Both the position numbers and the translations under genes were made by a program. Source: Kumtagia ephedrae (GTDB lineage: Bacteria > Pseudomonadota > Alphaproteobacteria > Rhizobiales > Rhizobiaceae). From it: DNA of 64,000 bases. The stretch is taken from the NCBI RefSeq assembly GCF_003012745.1, contig NZ_PXYK01000003.1:247664-311663 (forward strand). Direction: 5' to 3'. The notes under the pieces were generated by a model. It did no database searches and was not told the origin of the DNA. It worked only from the letters and a program-made list of their open reading frames with translations. This document shows, piece by piece, positions 10,674 to 23,505 of the stretch (position 1 is its first letter; the number at the start of each line of letters is the position of its first letter).

Positions 10674-11600
10674 ATGTCGAAAAAGCACGTTGCTGTTCTC
10701 CATGGCGGTTTCTCGTCGGAGCGGCCCGTGTCTCTTTCGTCGGGCAATGCCTGCGCCGATGCGCTGGAGGCGGCGGGCTACAGGGTTACCCGGGTCGATG
10801 TCGGCCGTGACATCGGCGCGGTGCTGGCCGAGCTCAAGCCGGACGTCGCCTTCAATGCGCTGCACGGGCCGTTCGGCGAAGATGGGACCATCCAGGGTGT
10901 GCTGGAGTTCCTCTCCATTCCCTACACGCATTCCGGTGTGCTCGCCTCGGCGCTGGCCATGGACAAGGAGCAGGCGAAGAAAATCGCTAGGGCAGCGGGG
11001 ATTCCTGTTGCGGAATCGCGGATCATGGATCGCCATGCCATCCAGAACCAGCATCCGATGAAGCCGCCCTATGTCGTGAAGCCGGTCAATGAGGGGTCGA
11101 GCTTCGGCGTCGTGATCGTCAAGGAGGGGCAATCCTTCCCGCCGCAGGTCATCTCCTCGCCGGATTGGAAATATGGCGACCGCGTCATGGTCGAGCGCTA
11201 CGTCCACGGGCGCGAGCTCACCTGCGCCGTCATGGGCGATGTGGCGCTCGGCGTCTGCGAGATCGTGCCGACCGGCCATTCCTTCTACGATTACGACTCG
11301 AAATATGCGCCGGGCGGATCAAAACACGTCGTTCCCGCTAAAATTTCACTAAATATTTACCAAAAGATACAGACACTGGCCCTCAAGGCTCATCAAGCAA
11401 TCGGCTGCCGGGGCGTCTCCCGGTCGGATTTCCGCTACGACGATCGCCATTCCGAAAATGGCGAGGTCGTGTGGCTGGAGGTCAATACCCAGCCCGGCAT
11501 GACGCCGACGTCGCTCGTACCGGAGATTGCCGCTGAAGCGGGCCATTCCTTCGGTGAATTGTTGAGTTGGATGGTGGAGGACGCGTCGTGTTCGCGTTGA
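10674..11600 (+). CDS. ddl: D-alanine--D-alanine ligase
   Basis: This ATP-grasp ligase makes the D-Ala-D-Ala used by MurF. It has 308 residues, the DdlB length. Motifs include [17 protein letters not shown] (about 8-24) for substrate binding, [34 protein letters not shown], and the C-terminal [14 protein letters not shown] with the metal-binding residues. A TTG lies nine bases upstream, but ATG 10674 matches the family start. A short A+T-rich patch at about 11338-11373 interrupts the otherwise G+C-rich gene. The 3' end overlaps the proposed ftsQ start by 13 bases. Confidence 0.96.
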   Translation: MSKKHVAVLHGGFSSERPVSLSSGNACADALEAAGYRVTRVDVGRDIGAVLAELKPDVAFNALHGPFGEDGTIQGVLEFLSIPYTHSGVLASALAMDKEQAKKIARAAGIPVAESRIMDRHAIQNQHPMKPPYVVKPVNEGSSFGVVIVKEGQSFPPQVISSPDWKYGDRVMVERYVHGRELTCAVMGDVALGVCEIVPTGHSFYDYDSKYAPGGSKHVVPAKISLNIYQKIQTLALKAHQAIGCRGVSRSDFRYDDRHSENGEVVWLEVNTQPGMTPTSLVPEIAAEAGHSFGELLSWMVEDASCSR

Positions 11601-12514
11601 GGGCGGGGCAGGGCAGGAGGGCGGCGGGCGTGCCGGGCGCCTCCTCGCAGGCTGACCGCTTCGTGCTGCCGCGCTGGCTGCGGCGGCCGGTCAGGCTGTT
11701 CGCGCGGCTCGGCACCGGCGACTTCGTCCCGCCGCGCTTTGCTGCAACCATGGCGACGGCGGCGCTGTTCGCCGTCACCGGTGTTTACGGAACCTATGTC
11801 GGTGGCCGGATGCTGGAAGTGGCGCAGGCGGTTACCGCGCGCACCGGCTTTGCTGTCGACCAGGTGAGGGTCGTCGGGCATCGCGAAACGTCCGAGATCG
11901 ACATCCTCGAAAAGCTCGACCTGACCGGCTGGACCTCGCTGATCGGCTTCGACGTCGACGATGCGCGGGACCGTGTCGCGGCGCTTCCCTGGGTCGAGGT
12001 CGCCTCCGTGCGCAAGGTCTATCCGGAGACGCTCGAAATCCGCATCACCGAGCGCGAGCCCTTCGCCATCTGGCAGCACGACAACCAGCTCTCCATCATC
12101 GGCAGGAAGGGCAATGTGATCGTGCCGTTCACCGGCGGGCGCCATGCCGATCTGCCGCTCGTCGTCGGGGCCGGGGCGGCGGAACGCGCGGCGGCCTTTG
12201 TCGACGAGATGGCGAAATATCCCGATCTCGCCGCGCGCGTGAAGGGCTACATCCTGGTCGCCGGCCGTCGCTGGGATCTGCGGCTGGACAATGGCATGAC
12301 CGTTAGGCTGCCCGAGGCTGGAGTGGATGCGGCGGTCGCGGCGCTTTTGCGCATGGAACGGGAGCAGAGCCTGTTCAAGCGCCAGCTGGCGGCCATCGAT
12401 CTCAGGTTTTCCGACCGCCTGGTGCTGCAGCTCACGCCCGAGGCGGCCGAAAGCCGGCAGGCCGATATCGCCAATGCCGGCAAGAAGAAATCCAAGCCGG
12501 AGAAGCGCATATGA
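11588..12514 (+). CDS. ftsQ: Cell division protein FtsQ
   Basis: FtsQ is a bitopic divisome protein that links early Z-ring proteins to the septal synthases. From the GTG at 11588 it has 308 residues: a basic cytoplasmic tail, one membrane segment at about 52-74, a POTRA domain ([20 protein letters not shown], about 90-160) and a periplasmic beta domain ending near [11 protein letters not shown]. The GTG was chosen because GGAGG lies eight bases upstream. A TTG at 11567 is the alternative. The last codons overlap the ftsA ATG by four bases. Order and domain layout make the assignment secure. Confidence 0.92.
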   Translation: MFALRAGQGRRAAGVPGASSQADRFVLPRWLRRPVRLFARLGTGDFVPPRFAATMATAALFAVTGVYGTYVGGRMLEVAQAVTARTGFAVDQVRVVGHRETSEIDILEKLDLTGWTSLIGFDVDDARDRVAALPWVEVASVRKVYPETLEIRITEREPFAIWQHDNQLSIIGRKGNVIVPFTGGRHADLPLVVGAGAAERAAAFVDEMAKYPDLAARVKGYILVAGRRWDLRLDNGMTVRLPEAGVDAAVAALLRMEREQSLFKRQLAAIDLRFSDRLVLQLTPEAAESRQADIANAGKKKSKPEKRI

Positions 12515-13821
12515 GTTGGCTTGGCGGACAGAAGGACGGCAGCCAGCGCAAATCCGGCATCGTCACCGTGCTCGATGTCGGCTCGAGCAAGATCTGCTGC
12601 GTGGTCGCCCAGCTGAAGCCCTGCGAGCCCAGCCAGCTGCTGCGCGGCCGCACCCACAAGATCAGGGTGATCGGGATCGGCCATCAGAAGTCGCACGGCG
12701 TGAAGTCGGGCGTGGTCGTCGATCTCGACCGCGCCGAGCAGGCGATCCGGCTCGCCGTCGACGCGGCCGAGCGCATGTCGGGACTGACCGTCGATTCCCT
12801 TCTCGTCAATCTGACCTCGGGGCGTCTCAAGAGCCATGCCTATTCCGCCACCGTCAATCTCGGCGGCCATGAGGTCGACGAGGGCGACATAAGGCGGGTG
12901 CTCGCCGCCGGCGCCAAGCAGGCGCTGAAGGCCGAGCGCGAGGTGGTGCACGCGCTGCCCGTCGCATTCTCGCTCGATGCCGAGCGCGGCGTGCGCGATC
13001 CGCGCGGCATGGTCGGCGAGACGCTCGGCGTCGACATGCATGTGCTCACCGGCGACGCCGCGCCGCAGCGCAACCTCGAGCTCTGCGTCAACCGCTCGCA
13101 CCTGTCGGTCGAGCGACTGGTGGCGACGCCTTATGCCAGCGGCCTTGCCGCGCTGGTCGACGACGAGCTCGAAATGGGCGCGGCCTGTATCGACATGGGT
13201 GGCGGCACGACGACGATCTCGGTCTTCGCCGACGGCAAGTTCGTGCATGCGGATGCGATCGCCATCGGCGGCACGCATGTGACGCTCGACATGGCCAAGG
13301 GCCTGTCCACGAGCTTCGACGATGCCGAACGCCTGAAGGTCATGCATGGCTCGGCGCTGCCGGGCAGTGCCGACGATCGGGACATCGTGACGGTGCAGCC
13401 GATCGGCGGAGACGAGACCGACATCCATCTGCAGGTGCCGCGCTCGGTGATGACGCGCATCATCCGGGCCCGCGTCGAAGAGACGCTGGAGCTGCTGCGC
13501 GACCGGTTGAACAAGTCGGGCTACGGCAATGTCGTGGGTAAGCGCGTGGTGCTGACCGGCGGCGCCAGCCAGCTTGCCGGGCTGCCGGACGCGGCGCGAC
13601 GCATTTTAGGCCGCAATGTCCGGGTGGGACGCCCGCTCGGCGTGGCAAGCTTGCCCGAAGCTGCCAAGGGGCCGGCTTTTTCGGCTGCGGTCGGCTTGAT
13701 GATTTATCCGCAGGTCGCCAGTTTCGAGGACGACAGAATCAGCGGCAACACGAGATTGCGCATGAGCGGGACGGGCGGCCGGCTGCAGCGCATGGGTCAG
13801 TGGTTGAGAGACAGTTTCTAG
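12511..13821 (+). CDS. ftsA: Cell division protein FtsA
   Basis: FtsA is an actin-fold ATPase that tethers FtsZ filaments to the inner membrane. It has 436 residues. The N-terminal [15 protein letters not shown] is the phosphate-1 motif; [11 protein letters not shown] (about 230) is phosphate-2; [13 protein letters not shown] (about 346-358) belongs to the nucleotide pocket. The C terminus [13 protein letters not shown] is a plausible amphipathic membrane-targeting helix, as known for FtsA. It overlaps ftsQ by four bases and is followed by a 68-base gap and then ftsZ, its filament partner. Confidence 0.96.
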   Translation: MSWLGGQKDGSQRKSGIVTVLDVGSSKICCVVAQLKPCEPSQLLRGRTHKIRVIGIGHQKSHGVKSGVVVDLDRAEQAIRLAVDAAERMSGLTVDSLLVNLTSGRLKSHAYSATVNLGGHEVDEGDIRRVLAAGAKQALKAEREVVHALPVAFSLDAERGVRDPRGMVGETLGVDMHVLTGDAAPQRNLELCVNRSHLSVERLVATPYASGLAALVDDELEMGAACIDMGGGTTTISVFADGKFVHADAIAIGGTHVTLDMAKGLSTSFDDAERLKVMHGSALPGSADDRDIVTVQPIGGDETDIHLQVPRSVMTRIIRARVEETLELLRDRLNKSGYGNVVGKRVVLTGGASQLAGLPDAARRILGRNVRVGRPLGVASLPEAAKGPAFSAAVGLMIYPQVASFEDDRISGNTRLRMSGTGGRLQRMGQWLRDSF

Positions 13822-13889
13822 TATTCGGCGGGGCAAGCCCCAGAAACAGCCGCGGCGGCGATGCGGCAGGAAGGCAGAGGACGAAAGAA

Positions 13890-15608
13890 ATGCCCATTAA
13901 TCTCCAGAGACCGGACATCACCGAGCTCAAGCCCCGGATCACCGTGTTCGGCGTCGGGGGTGGCGGCGGCAATGCCGTCAACAACATGATCACGGCGGGT
14001 CTTCGCGGCGTCGATTTCGTTGTTGCGAACACCGACGCGCAGGCGCTCACCATGTCGAAGTCCGAGCGGCTGATCCAGCTCGGCGCGCATGTCACCGAAG
14101 GCCTCGGCGCCGGCTCGCAGCCGGAAGTCGGCCGCGCCGCCGCCGAGGAGTGCATCGACGAGATCGTCGACCACCTCTCCAACACGCATATGTGCTTCGT
14201 CACCGCCGGCATGGGTGGTGGCACCGGCACCGGCGCTGCCCCGGTGGTCGCCAGGGCGGCCCGCGAAAAGGGCATCCTCACCGTCGGCGTCGTCACCAAG
14301 CCGTTCCATTTCGAAGGCCAGCGCCGCATGAAGACCGCTGACTTCGGCATCGAGGAGCTGCAGAAGAGCGTCGATACGCTGATCGTCATTCCGAACCAGA
14401 ATCTGTTCCGGCTCGCCAATGACAAGACCACCTTCGCCGACGCCTTCGCCATGGCCGACCAGGTGCTCTATTCGGGCGTCGCCTGCATCACCGACCTGAT
14501 GGTCAAGGAAGGCCTGATCAACCTCGACTTCGCCGACGTGCGCTCCGTCATGCGCGAGATGGGCAAGGCGATGATGGGCACCGGCGAGGCCTCCGGCGAG
14601 GGCAGGGCGATGGCGGCGGCGGAAGCCGCGATCTCCAACCCGCTGCTCGACGAGACCTCGATGCGCGGCGCCAAGGGCCTGCTGATCTCGATCACCGGCG
14701 GCCGCGACCTGACGCTGTTCGAGGTCGACGAGGCTGCGACCCGCATCCGCGAGGAAGTGGATCAGGATGCCAACATCATCCTCGGCGCCACCTTCGACGA
14801 AGAACTCGAGGGCGTGATCCGCGTGTCCGTGGTGGCGACCGGCATCGACAAGTCGGCCGAGCAGATGGCACAGGCGCCGATCGCCATCCGCCAGGCGCCG
14901 CCGAAGCCGCAGCCGCGTCCGGTCGCGGACGGCAGGGTCGCCCCGGCGGAAGCGCCGCGCGCCGACATGCGTGCTGCCGACCCGGTCGCCGAGGCGATCC
15001 GCATGGCCGAACAGAACGCCGCGACGGCGGCGGCGCGTCCGCAGCCTGCTGCGGCCGAGGACTTCCGGCCGCAGAGCAAGCTGTTCCAGGCGCAGCAGCC
15101 GGAGCCCGTCGCGGTCCGCCAGCCGGCGCCGCAGCCGGCCGCGCCGGTCCAGATGGCCGAGGAGATGCAGCCTGTCGTCCTGCAGCCTGTTGCCGCTCAG
15201 CCGGTCGAAGCCGTGCAGCGTCAGGCCCCGGCGCCGCAGCCGGCTGCCGCCGCCCCGCGCATGCCCAGGGTCGAAGACTTTCCGCCGATGGTGAAGGCGG
15301 AGGCGGAAGCCAAGGCCCGTCCTGCCGAGCAGGAGGATCGCGGTCCGATCGGCCTGCTCAAGCGGCTGACGGTCGGCCTGACCCGCCGCGAGGAGGAGCC
15401 GGCACGGCTCGAGCCGGCGCAGCCGCGCGAGCCCAGACTGCGCCAGCCGGCACCCGAGGCGCGTCGCCTCGGCAGCCAGGACCCGCAGGTCTACGCCCCG
15501 CGTCGCGGCCAGCTCGATGACCAGGGCCGGCTCACGCCGCAGGCGCGCGCGACTCATGAGGACGACCAGCTCGAGATTCCCGCATTCCTTCGCCGGCAGG
15601 CGAACTGA
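13890..15608 (+). CDS. ftsZ: Cell division protein FtsZ with long C-terminal linker
   Basis: FtsZ is the tubulin-like GTPase that forms the Z-ring. The 572 residues comprise a GTPase core ([13 protein letters not shown] at about 21-33; the tubulin signature [10 protein letters not shown] at about 110-119; [11 protein letters not shown] as the T7 region), then from about residue 320 an Ala/Pro/Gln/Arg-rich, low-complexity linker of roughly 230 residues, and a terminal peptide [10 protein letters not shown] that docks on FtsA. Long linkers of this kind are typical of Hyphomicrobiales. The frame is open from 13800, but ATG 13890 gives the conserved start and follows a purine-rich AGGACGAAAGAA. 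A strong hairpin follows at 15629. Confidence 0.97.
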   Translation: MPINLQRPDITELKPRITVFGVGGGGGNAVNNMITAGLRGVDFVVANTDAQALTMSKSERLIQLGAHVTEGLGAGSQPEVGRAAAEECIDEIVDHLSNTHMCFVTAGMGGGTGTGAAPVVARAAREKGILTVGVVTKPFHFEGQRRMKTADFGIEELQKSVDTLIVIPNQNLFRLANDKTTFADAFAMADQVLYSGVACITDLMVKEGLINLDFADVRSVMREMGKAMMGTGEASGEGRAMAAAEAAISNPLLDETSMRGAKGLLISITGGRDLTLFEVDEAATRIREEVDQDANIILGATFDEELEGVIRVSVVATGIDKSAEQMAQAPIAIRQAPPKPQPRPVADGRVAPAEAPRADMRAADPVAEAIRMAEQNAATAAARPQPAAAEDFRPQSKLFQAQQPEPVAVRQPAPQPAAPVQMAEEMQPVVLQPVAAQPVEAVQRQAPAPQPAAAAPRMPRVEDFPPMVKAEAEAKARPAEQEDRGPIGLLKRLTVGLTRREEEPARLEPAQPREPRLRQPAPEARRLGSQDPQVYAPRRGQLDDQGRLTPQARATHEDDQLEIPAFLRRQAN

Positions 15609-15628
15609 GGCGTAAACGCTCGTTAACA

Positions 15629-15674
15629 AAACGGCGCGGAAGGGTTTTTCACCACCCATCCGCGCCGTTTGTTT
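15629..15674 (+). terminator. Rho-independent terminator of the dcw cluster
   Basis: Twelve-base perfect arms (AAACGGCGCGGA at 15629-15640 and its complement at 15659-15670) flank an 18-base loop that itself contains five T residues, and the right arm ends in a TTT-rich tract. It lies 20 bases after the ftsZ stop and separates the division operon from lpxC. Confidence 0.82.
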
Positions 15675-15879
15675 ATGAAGGATAATCAAGGCGTTACCGT
15701 TGCCGCGCGACGCCGCTCGGCGGTAACACAGAGTAAGAAACCGTGATTTGGAGAGAGCCTTCCGGAAGACTATCTTCGCCACCGAAAGATGGCAGGAATT
15801 GGACTGCGGAAAGCCGCTTCTGCCGAGACGAAATATCCGCGGGTTGGGAAGGGTCCGCGGTCTTGAGCATGAATGGCTT

Positions 15880-16830
15880 ATGGGGACGAATTTGCACGAC
15901 TATCAGACCACGGTGAAATCGTGCGTGACGCTGTCCGGCATTGGCGTCCACAACGGCAAGCCGGTGACGATCCGCTTCCTTCCGGCCGACCCGGATACGG
16001 GAGTCGTCTTCGTCTATAGCGGCGAGCAGGGTGCGGGCCGCCAGGTTCCGGCCCTGGTTTCGGAAGTCGGCGCGACCGCCTTCTGCACGGTGCTGGGCGC
16101 GCCGTCGGGCTTTCACGTGGCCACCGTCGAGCATGTGATGGCGGCGCTGTTCGGCCTCGGTATCGACAATGTCGTGGTCGAGATCGACGGCAACGAAGTG
16201 CCGGTCATGGACGGCAGCGCGGCGCCTTTCGTCGACGCCCTCGATCAGGCCGGTATCGAGACGTTGGATGCCAAGCGCCGTTATATCCGCGTGGTGAAGC
16301 CGGTGCGCATCGACAGCGGTGCGTCCTGGGCGGAGTTCCGGCCGTATCGCGGCACCCGCTTCGAGATCGAGATCGACTTCGACAGCGCGGCAATCGGGCG
16401 CCAGGCCTTTGCCACCGACATCGAGCCCACCGCTTTTCGGCGCGATATCGCGCGGGCACGGACCTTCGGCTTCATGCGCGACGTCGAGAGACTGTGGGCC
16501 GCGGGCTACGCGCTGGGCTCCTCGCTCGAGAACTCGATCGTCATCGGTGACGACAACCGGGTCATCAACATGGAAGGCCTGCGCTACGTCGACGAGTTCG
16601 TGCGTCACAAGACGCTCGACGCGATGGGCGACCTCGCGCTGGCCGGCGCACGCTTCATCGGCAGCTTCCGCTCCTTCCGCGGTGGCCACCGGCTCAATGC
16701 AGCGGCGCTCAGGCACCTGCTGTCCGATCCCACGGCCTTCGAGATCGTCGAGACCGGCCGCCGTGCGCGTGGCCGCACCGCGGAGCTGATCGCGGTGAAC
16801 GCGCCGGTCTACGCGCCCTGGGTCCTGTGA
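15880..16830 (+). CDS. lpxC: UDP-3-O-acyl-N-acetylglucosamine deacetylase (LpxC)
   Basis: LpxC is the zinc enzyme that commits UDP-GlcNAc derivatives to lipid A synthesis. It has 316 residues. The zinc ligands are visible: His85 in VEHVMAALFG, and His243 and Asp247 in RHKTLDAMGD; the catalytic His270 lies in FRGGHRLN. The first residues after the chosen ATG, HDYQTTVKSCVTLSGIGVH, are the conserved N-terminal strand. The frame runs open upstream to 15748, but those residues do not resemble the family. The upstream 200 bases contain an inverted pair GTTACCG/CGGTAAC (15693-15699, 15721-15727) that may belong to the promoter. Confidence 0.96.
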   Translation: MGTNLHDYQTTVKSCVTLSGIGVHNGKPVTIRFLPADPDTGVVFVYSGEQGAGRQVPALVSEVGATAFCTVLGAPSGFHVATVEHVMAALFGLGIDNVVVEIDGNEVPVMDGSAAPFVDALDQAGIETLDAKRRYIRVVKPVRIDSGASWAEFRPYRGTRFEIEIDFDSAAIGRQAFATDIEPTAFRRDIARARTFGFMRDVERLWAAGYALGSSLENSIVIGDDNRVINMEGLRYVDEFVRHKTLDAMGDLALAGARFIGSFRSFRGGHRLNAAALRHLLSDPTAFEIVETGRRARGRTAELIAVNAPVYAPWVL

Positions 16831-16986
16831 TCCGAAACCCCGGGCGTTTCTCCGGCATCGGGCCGAAACTGCGGCAGGTGCCACAAAAAAGCGCCATTGC
16901 GTCCGGATAGCGTTGCCGTCGCGAGCCGTTGTGGTTATGGCTGCTCGCCTTCGGTTTTGCCGACGCCAGAGGGGCGATTCGAAAAC

Positions 16987-17856
16987 ATGTCGTTTACGCG
17001 TGCTGCCACGGAAATCCACCGCAACGGGCGCATCCTGCTCGCCTTGGCCGCGCTTGGCGCGCCGCTCGTGCTGTCGGCATGCATGTCCACCGAAGCGGAT
17101 GTCGACCTCGCCACCTATGTCGAGCAGACCGAGCCCGCGGACGTTCTCTACAATCAGGCTCTCGCCAATCTCGATGCCGGCCGGCTGACCGAAGCCAGCC
17201 GCAAGTTCGAGGCGATCGACCGCCAGCATCCCTATTCCGAATATGCCCGCAAATCGATGGTTATGGGCGCCTTCGCCAACTACCGCCAGGGCAAGTATGA
17301 CGAGGCGATCAACGCCGCCAAACGCTATGTGACGCTCTATCCCTCTTCTCCGGATGCGGCTTACGCGCAGTATATCGTCGGGCTTTCCTATTTCCGTCAG
17401 ATCCGCGACGTGACGCAGGACCAGAAGGAATCGCGCAACACCATCCAGGCGATGGAGGAACTGGTGCAGCGCTGGCCTGAGTCCGAATATGTCGACGATG
17501 CCCGGCAGAAGATCCGTGTCGCCCGCGACCAGCTCGCCGGCAAGGAGATGCAGACGGGCCGCTACTATCTGGAACGGCGCGAATACATCGCCGCGGTCAA
17601 GCGCTTCCGCTACGTGATCGAGAACTATGCCAATACGCGTCACGTCGAAGAAGCGTTGTCGCGTCTGACGGAAGCCTATTACGCGATGGGCCTGACCACC
17701 GAGGCGCAGACGGCGGCGGCCGTGCTCGGCCGCAACTATCCGGACAGCCAGTGGTACAAGGATTCCTACAAGCTGCTGCAGTCGGGCGGTCTGGAGCCAC
17801 GCGAAAATTCCGGATCGTGGATATCCAGGGCCGGAGCACTCATCACCGGCGCCTGA
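16987..17856 (+). CDS. bamD: Outer membrane protein assembly factor BamD (lipoprotein)
   Basis: BamD is an essential lipoprotein of the BAM complex that inserts beta-barrel proteins in the outer membrane. It has 289 residues. The signal peptide ends in the lipobox LSAC with the lipidated cysteine at about 32, and the remainder is tetratricopeptide-like ([40 protein letters not shown] is a family hallmark). ATG 16987 was chosen over the GTG-type starts upstream because it opens directly into the signal peptide. recN begins 11 bases after the stop, so the two are probably co-transcribed. Confidence 0.95.
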   Translation: MSFTRAATEIHRNGRILLALAALGAPLVLSACMSTEADVDLATYVEQTEPADVLYNQALANLDAGRLTEASRKFEAIDRQHPYSEYARKSMVMGAFANYRQGKYDEAINAAKRYVTLYPSSPDAAYAQYIVGLSYFRQIRDVTQDQKESRNTIQAMEELVQRWPESEYVDDARQKIRVARDQLAGKEMQTGRYYLERREYIAAVKRFRYVIENYANTRHVEEALSRLTEAYYAMGLTTEAQTAAAVLGRNYPDSQWYKDSYKLLQSGGLEPRENSGSWISRAGALITGA

Positions 17857-17866
17857 CGGCTTTCGC

Positions 17867-19543
17867 ATGCTTTCGCGCCTTTCGATCCGCGACATCGTCC
17901 TGATCGACCGGCTGGACATCGATTTCGCGCCCGGCCTGTCGGTGCTCACCGGCGAGACCGGCGCCGGCAAGTCGATCCTCCTCGACGCACTGTCGCTGGC
18001 GCTCGGCGCGCGCGGCGACGCGTCCCTGGTGCGGCATGGCGCGGCGCAGGGCCAGGTCACCGCGGTGTTCGACGTGCCGCGCAATCATCCGGCCCGCGCC
18101 ATCCTGGCCGACAACGCCATCGACGACGACGGCGACGTCATCCTGCGCCGGGTGCAGACGGCGGACGGGCGCACCCGCGTCTTCGTCAACGACCAGCCGT
18201 CGAGCGTCGGCCTTATGCGCGACATCGGCCGGGCGCTTGTCGAGATCCATGGACAGCACGACGAGCGCGCCTTGGTCGACGCCGGCGCGCATCGCGAGTT
18301 GCTCGACTCTTTCGGCGGCCATGTAGGCGAGGCCGAAGCAACCGCCGCCGCCTGGCGCCGCTGGCGCGACGCCGAGCAGGAGCTTGCCCGCCACAAGGCG
18401 AAGGTCGAGGCGGCGGCGCGGGAAGCGGATTTCTTGCGCGCTTCCGTGACCGAATTGTCGAAGCTCGATCCCCAGCCGGGGGAGGAAACCGACCTTGCCG
18501 AGATGCGTGCTTCGATGATGCGCGTGGAGAAGGTCGCTTCCGAGATCCAGGACGCGCAGGACGTGCTGTCCGGCTCGAATTCGCCGCTGCCGCAGCTTGC
18601 CAGCCTGTTGAGGCGGCTGCAGCGCAAGGCGCCGGAGGTGCCGGATCTGCTCGACGACGTGGTCAAGGCGCTGGACGAGGCGCTGATCTCGCTCGATGTG
18701 GCGCAGTCCGGCATCGACGCGGCATTGCGGGCGACCGAATACGATCCGCAGAAGCTGGAGCGCGCCGAGGAGCGGCTGTTTGCGCTGCGCGCCGCCGCCC
18801 GCAAGCACAATGTCCAGGTCGACGATCTCGCGCAGCTGCGCGACGCCATGGTCGCCGACCTCGCCGACCTCGATGCGGGCGAGGAGAGGCTGAGGGCGCT
18901 GGAGGCGCAATCCGCGGCGGCGCGTGCCGCCTACGACGATCAGGCGGCGCATCTGTCGGAACTGCGCAGGTCGGCGGCGTCGGCGCTCGAAGCCGCGGTC
19001 ATGGCCGAACTGCCGGCGCTCAGGCTGGAGCGCGCGGCCTTCATCGTCGAGATATCGACCGAGCGGGAGAGCCGTGCCGAGGAAGGCAACGACCAGGTCG
19101 AGTTCTGGGTGCGCACCAATCCCGGCACGCGGCCCGGTCCGATGATGAAGGTCGCCTCCGGCGGCGAGCTGTCGCGCTTCCTGCTGGCGCTCAAGGTGGC
19201 GCTGGCCGATCGCGGCTCGGCCCCAACGCTGGTGTTCGACGAGATCGATTCGGGCGTGGGCGGCGCGGTCTCCGACGCCATCGGACAGCGGCTGGGGCGG
19301 CTGTCGCAGCGTGTGCAGGTGCTGACCGTCACGCACGCGCCGCAGGTTGCGGCGCGCGCCGAGACGCATTTCCTGATCTCGAAGTCGGGCGGACTCGACC
19401 GCGTGTCGACCACCGTGCGGGAGATCGACCGGCCGTCGCGCCAGGAGGAGATCGCCCGCATGCTGGCCGGCGAGACCATCACAGAGGAGGCGAGGGCGGC
19501 CGCCGAGCGCCTGCTCAGGGAGAATGTCGCGGCCGCTTCCTGA
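17867..19543 (+). CDS. recN: DNA repair protein RecN
   Basis: RecN is an SMC-like ATPase that acts early in double-strand break repair in the cytoplasm. It has 558 residues. The head domain carries Walker A GETGAGKS at about 29-36; the central part (about 150-370) is Glu/Ala/Arg-rich coiled coil; the C-terminal head has the ABC signature ASGGELSRF (about 430) and Walker B LVFDEIDSGVGG (about 455-466). The order bamD-recN-ligA is common in rhizobia. No LexA-type box was identified upstream, since the gene is 11 bases from bamD. Confidence 0.96.
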   Translation: MLSRLSIRDIVLIDRLDIDFAPGLSVLTGETGAGKSILLDALSLALGARGDASLVRHGAAQGQVTAVFDVPRNHPARAILADNAIDDDGDVILRRVQTADGRTRVFVNDQPSSVGLMRDIGRALVEIHGQHDERALVDAGAHRELLDSFGGHVGEAEATAAAWRRWRDAEQELARHKAKVEAAAREADFLRASVTELSKLDPQPGEETDLAEMRASMMRVEKVASEIQDAQDVLSGSNSPLPQLASLLRRLQRKAPEVPDLLDDVVKALDEALISLDVAQSGIDAALRATEYDPQKLERAEERLFALRAAARKHNVQVDDLAQLRDAMVADLADLDAGEERLRALEAQSAAARAAYDDQAAHLSELRRSAASALEAAVMAELPALRLERAAFIVEISTERESRAEEGNDQVEFWVRTNPGTRPGPMMKVASGGELSRFLLALKVALADRGSAPTLVFDEIDSGVGGAVSDAIGQRLGRLSQRVQVLTVTHAPQVAARAETHFLISKSGGLDRVSTTVREIDRPSRQEEIARMLAGETITEEARAAAERLLRENVAAAS

Positions 19544-19552
19544 CGCCGGTCG

Positions 19553-20191
19553 TCACGCCACAGGGCGGGAAATATCCATCCCGTAGCGGGCGAACAGCCT
19601 GATCACACCGTTGAATTCGTATCTGTTGATGTAGTCGAGCAGTGTTTTGCGCTTGTCGGCGCTGAATTGCGTCTGCGGTCCTTTTGGATCGCCGATGACC
19701 TTCAGCCAGTAGGAGAAGTGGTCGGCAAAGTCCTCGGGAGCGATGACCTCCTTCGAGATCAGCGCCTCGATTCGTTCGAGGCGGCCGAGAAACCGGTCGA
19801 AGACGTCGCGGACGTAGTGTTCTCTGCCGGAGAACACATATTGCGGATCGTAGTTGCCTTCGGGCGTCGTCTTGGCAAAGATGTCCTTCTCGGGATCATA
19901 GCCGGGAACCTCCTTCCGCCGGACCGAATGGTGGCGGAGAGCCAAGTGGAAATCCTGCGGCTCTATCTTGATCTTCTCCACGCCACCGGAGAGTTTCTCA
20001 TAGCCGATGTAGCAGGTGCTGTAGTCCAGCAGCCGTTCGGCGATGGAAACCGATCTGTCGGTGTGGAACTTCTCCATCTCATCGGCGGCCTTGATCGCGC
20101 TCGCCTGCCCGCTGTTGCGCCAGTACCGCCAGAGTCCTGCGGCGGCAGTCACCGCAGCCAGAGTGAACGTTGCCCAATCCGCATCCAGCAT
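19553..20191 (-). CDS. Hypothetical protein with one N-terminal membrane segment
   Basis: No known family is recognised. The 212-residue product starts with a short hydrophobic stretch (WATFTLAAVTAAAGLW, about 6-21) and continues as a soluble, charged domain rich in aromatic and acidic residues (for example YDPEKDIFAKTTPEGNYDP), suggesting a membrane-anchored cytoplasmic domain. ATG 20191 is preferred because GGGGG lies five bases upstream on this strand; an alternative ATG at 20218 has no clear ribosome site. It is convergent with recN (nine-base gap) and divergent from ligA, with an A+T-rich upstream region, so it is a single-gene unit and may be an accessory gene. Confidence 0.75.
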   Translation of the reverse strand: MLDADWATFTLAAVTAAAGLWRYWRNSGQASAIKAADEMEKFHTDRSVSIAERLLDYSTCYIGYEKLSGGVEKIKIEPQDFHLALRHHSVRRKEVPGYDPEKDIFAKTTPEGNYDPQYVFSGREHYVRDVFDRFLGRLERIEALISKEVIAPEDFADHFSYWLKVIGDPKGPQTQFSADKRKTLLDYINRYEFNGVIRLFARYGMDISRPVA

Positions 20192-22711
<2,520 letters not shown>

Positions 22712-22712
<1 letters not shown>

Positions 22713-23401
22713 TGGGCGCGGAATTCAAGGGATTCGGCAAGGACGCAATCCCCTTCCTCAAGGCGCTCGGGTTCCATCAGAGCCGCGAGTGGTTCCAAGA
22801 GAACCGCGAGCTTTTCGAGCGCGCGCTGCGGGAGCCGTTCGGCGACCTCGTTGAGACGCTGACCGAACGTTTCGGCGCCCTCGGACTTGGTCTCAGGGGC
22901 GACCGCAAGAAGTCGATGTTCCGGATCACGCGGGACGTCCGCTTTGCCAAGGACAAGCGGCCCTACAACCAGCATCTTTCGGCAATCCTGTCGCCCGATG
23001 GCTCGAAGTCGTCGGAAGGTGTCCTGTTCGTCTATGTCGGCGTCGACCGGTGCTTCGCCGGTGTGGCTTGGTGGCAGCCGCGGCCGGAGCTTTTGCAGGC
23101 GATGCGCAGCGCCATCGTGGCGCGTCCGGACGAATTCCGCGCGATGTCGGACGCCTTGCGCAGCAACGGTCTCGTGCTCGACGATGACGAACGCCTGAAG
23201 TGGCTGCCGCGCGGCTTCGAACAGGTAGCCGAGGCGGATCTCGGTGAAGCCGTCCGCAACCGCCATTTCGTGACCCGCCATGACATCGACCCGGCGGGCA
23301 TCCACGGCCCGGACTTCGTCGAGGAGCTTGTCGACTTCACGCTTCGGGCGAAACCGCTGCTCGACTGGGGCAGGGCGATCGAGAAGCATCCTCCTCGGTA
23401 G
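22712..23401 (+). CDS. DUF2461 / TIGR02453 family protein
   Basis: The function is unknown. This is a conserved cytoplasmic protein of about 229 residues. The family start (FKGFGKDAIPFLKALGFHQSR, then WFQENRELFE) and the core block RGDRKKSMFRITRDVRFAKD, followed by YNQHLSA, are clearly present. These motifs define DUF2461, whose members occur in bacteria and fungi without an assigned reaction. The ATG is embedded in the ligA stop (TGATG), so it is translationally coupled to the ligase. This placement hints at, but does not prove, a DNA-related role. A GTG three bases earlier is an alternative start. Confidence 0.9.
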
Positions 23402-23505
23402 ATGTTCGCCGGACCCGGAGTTCACGAAAACCGTGGCGAAGCCGAGATCGAGGGAGGACCTGACGTCCAATCGCTTCCGCTTCTGCTTATGTCTCCGCCT
23501 GTCAT

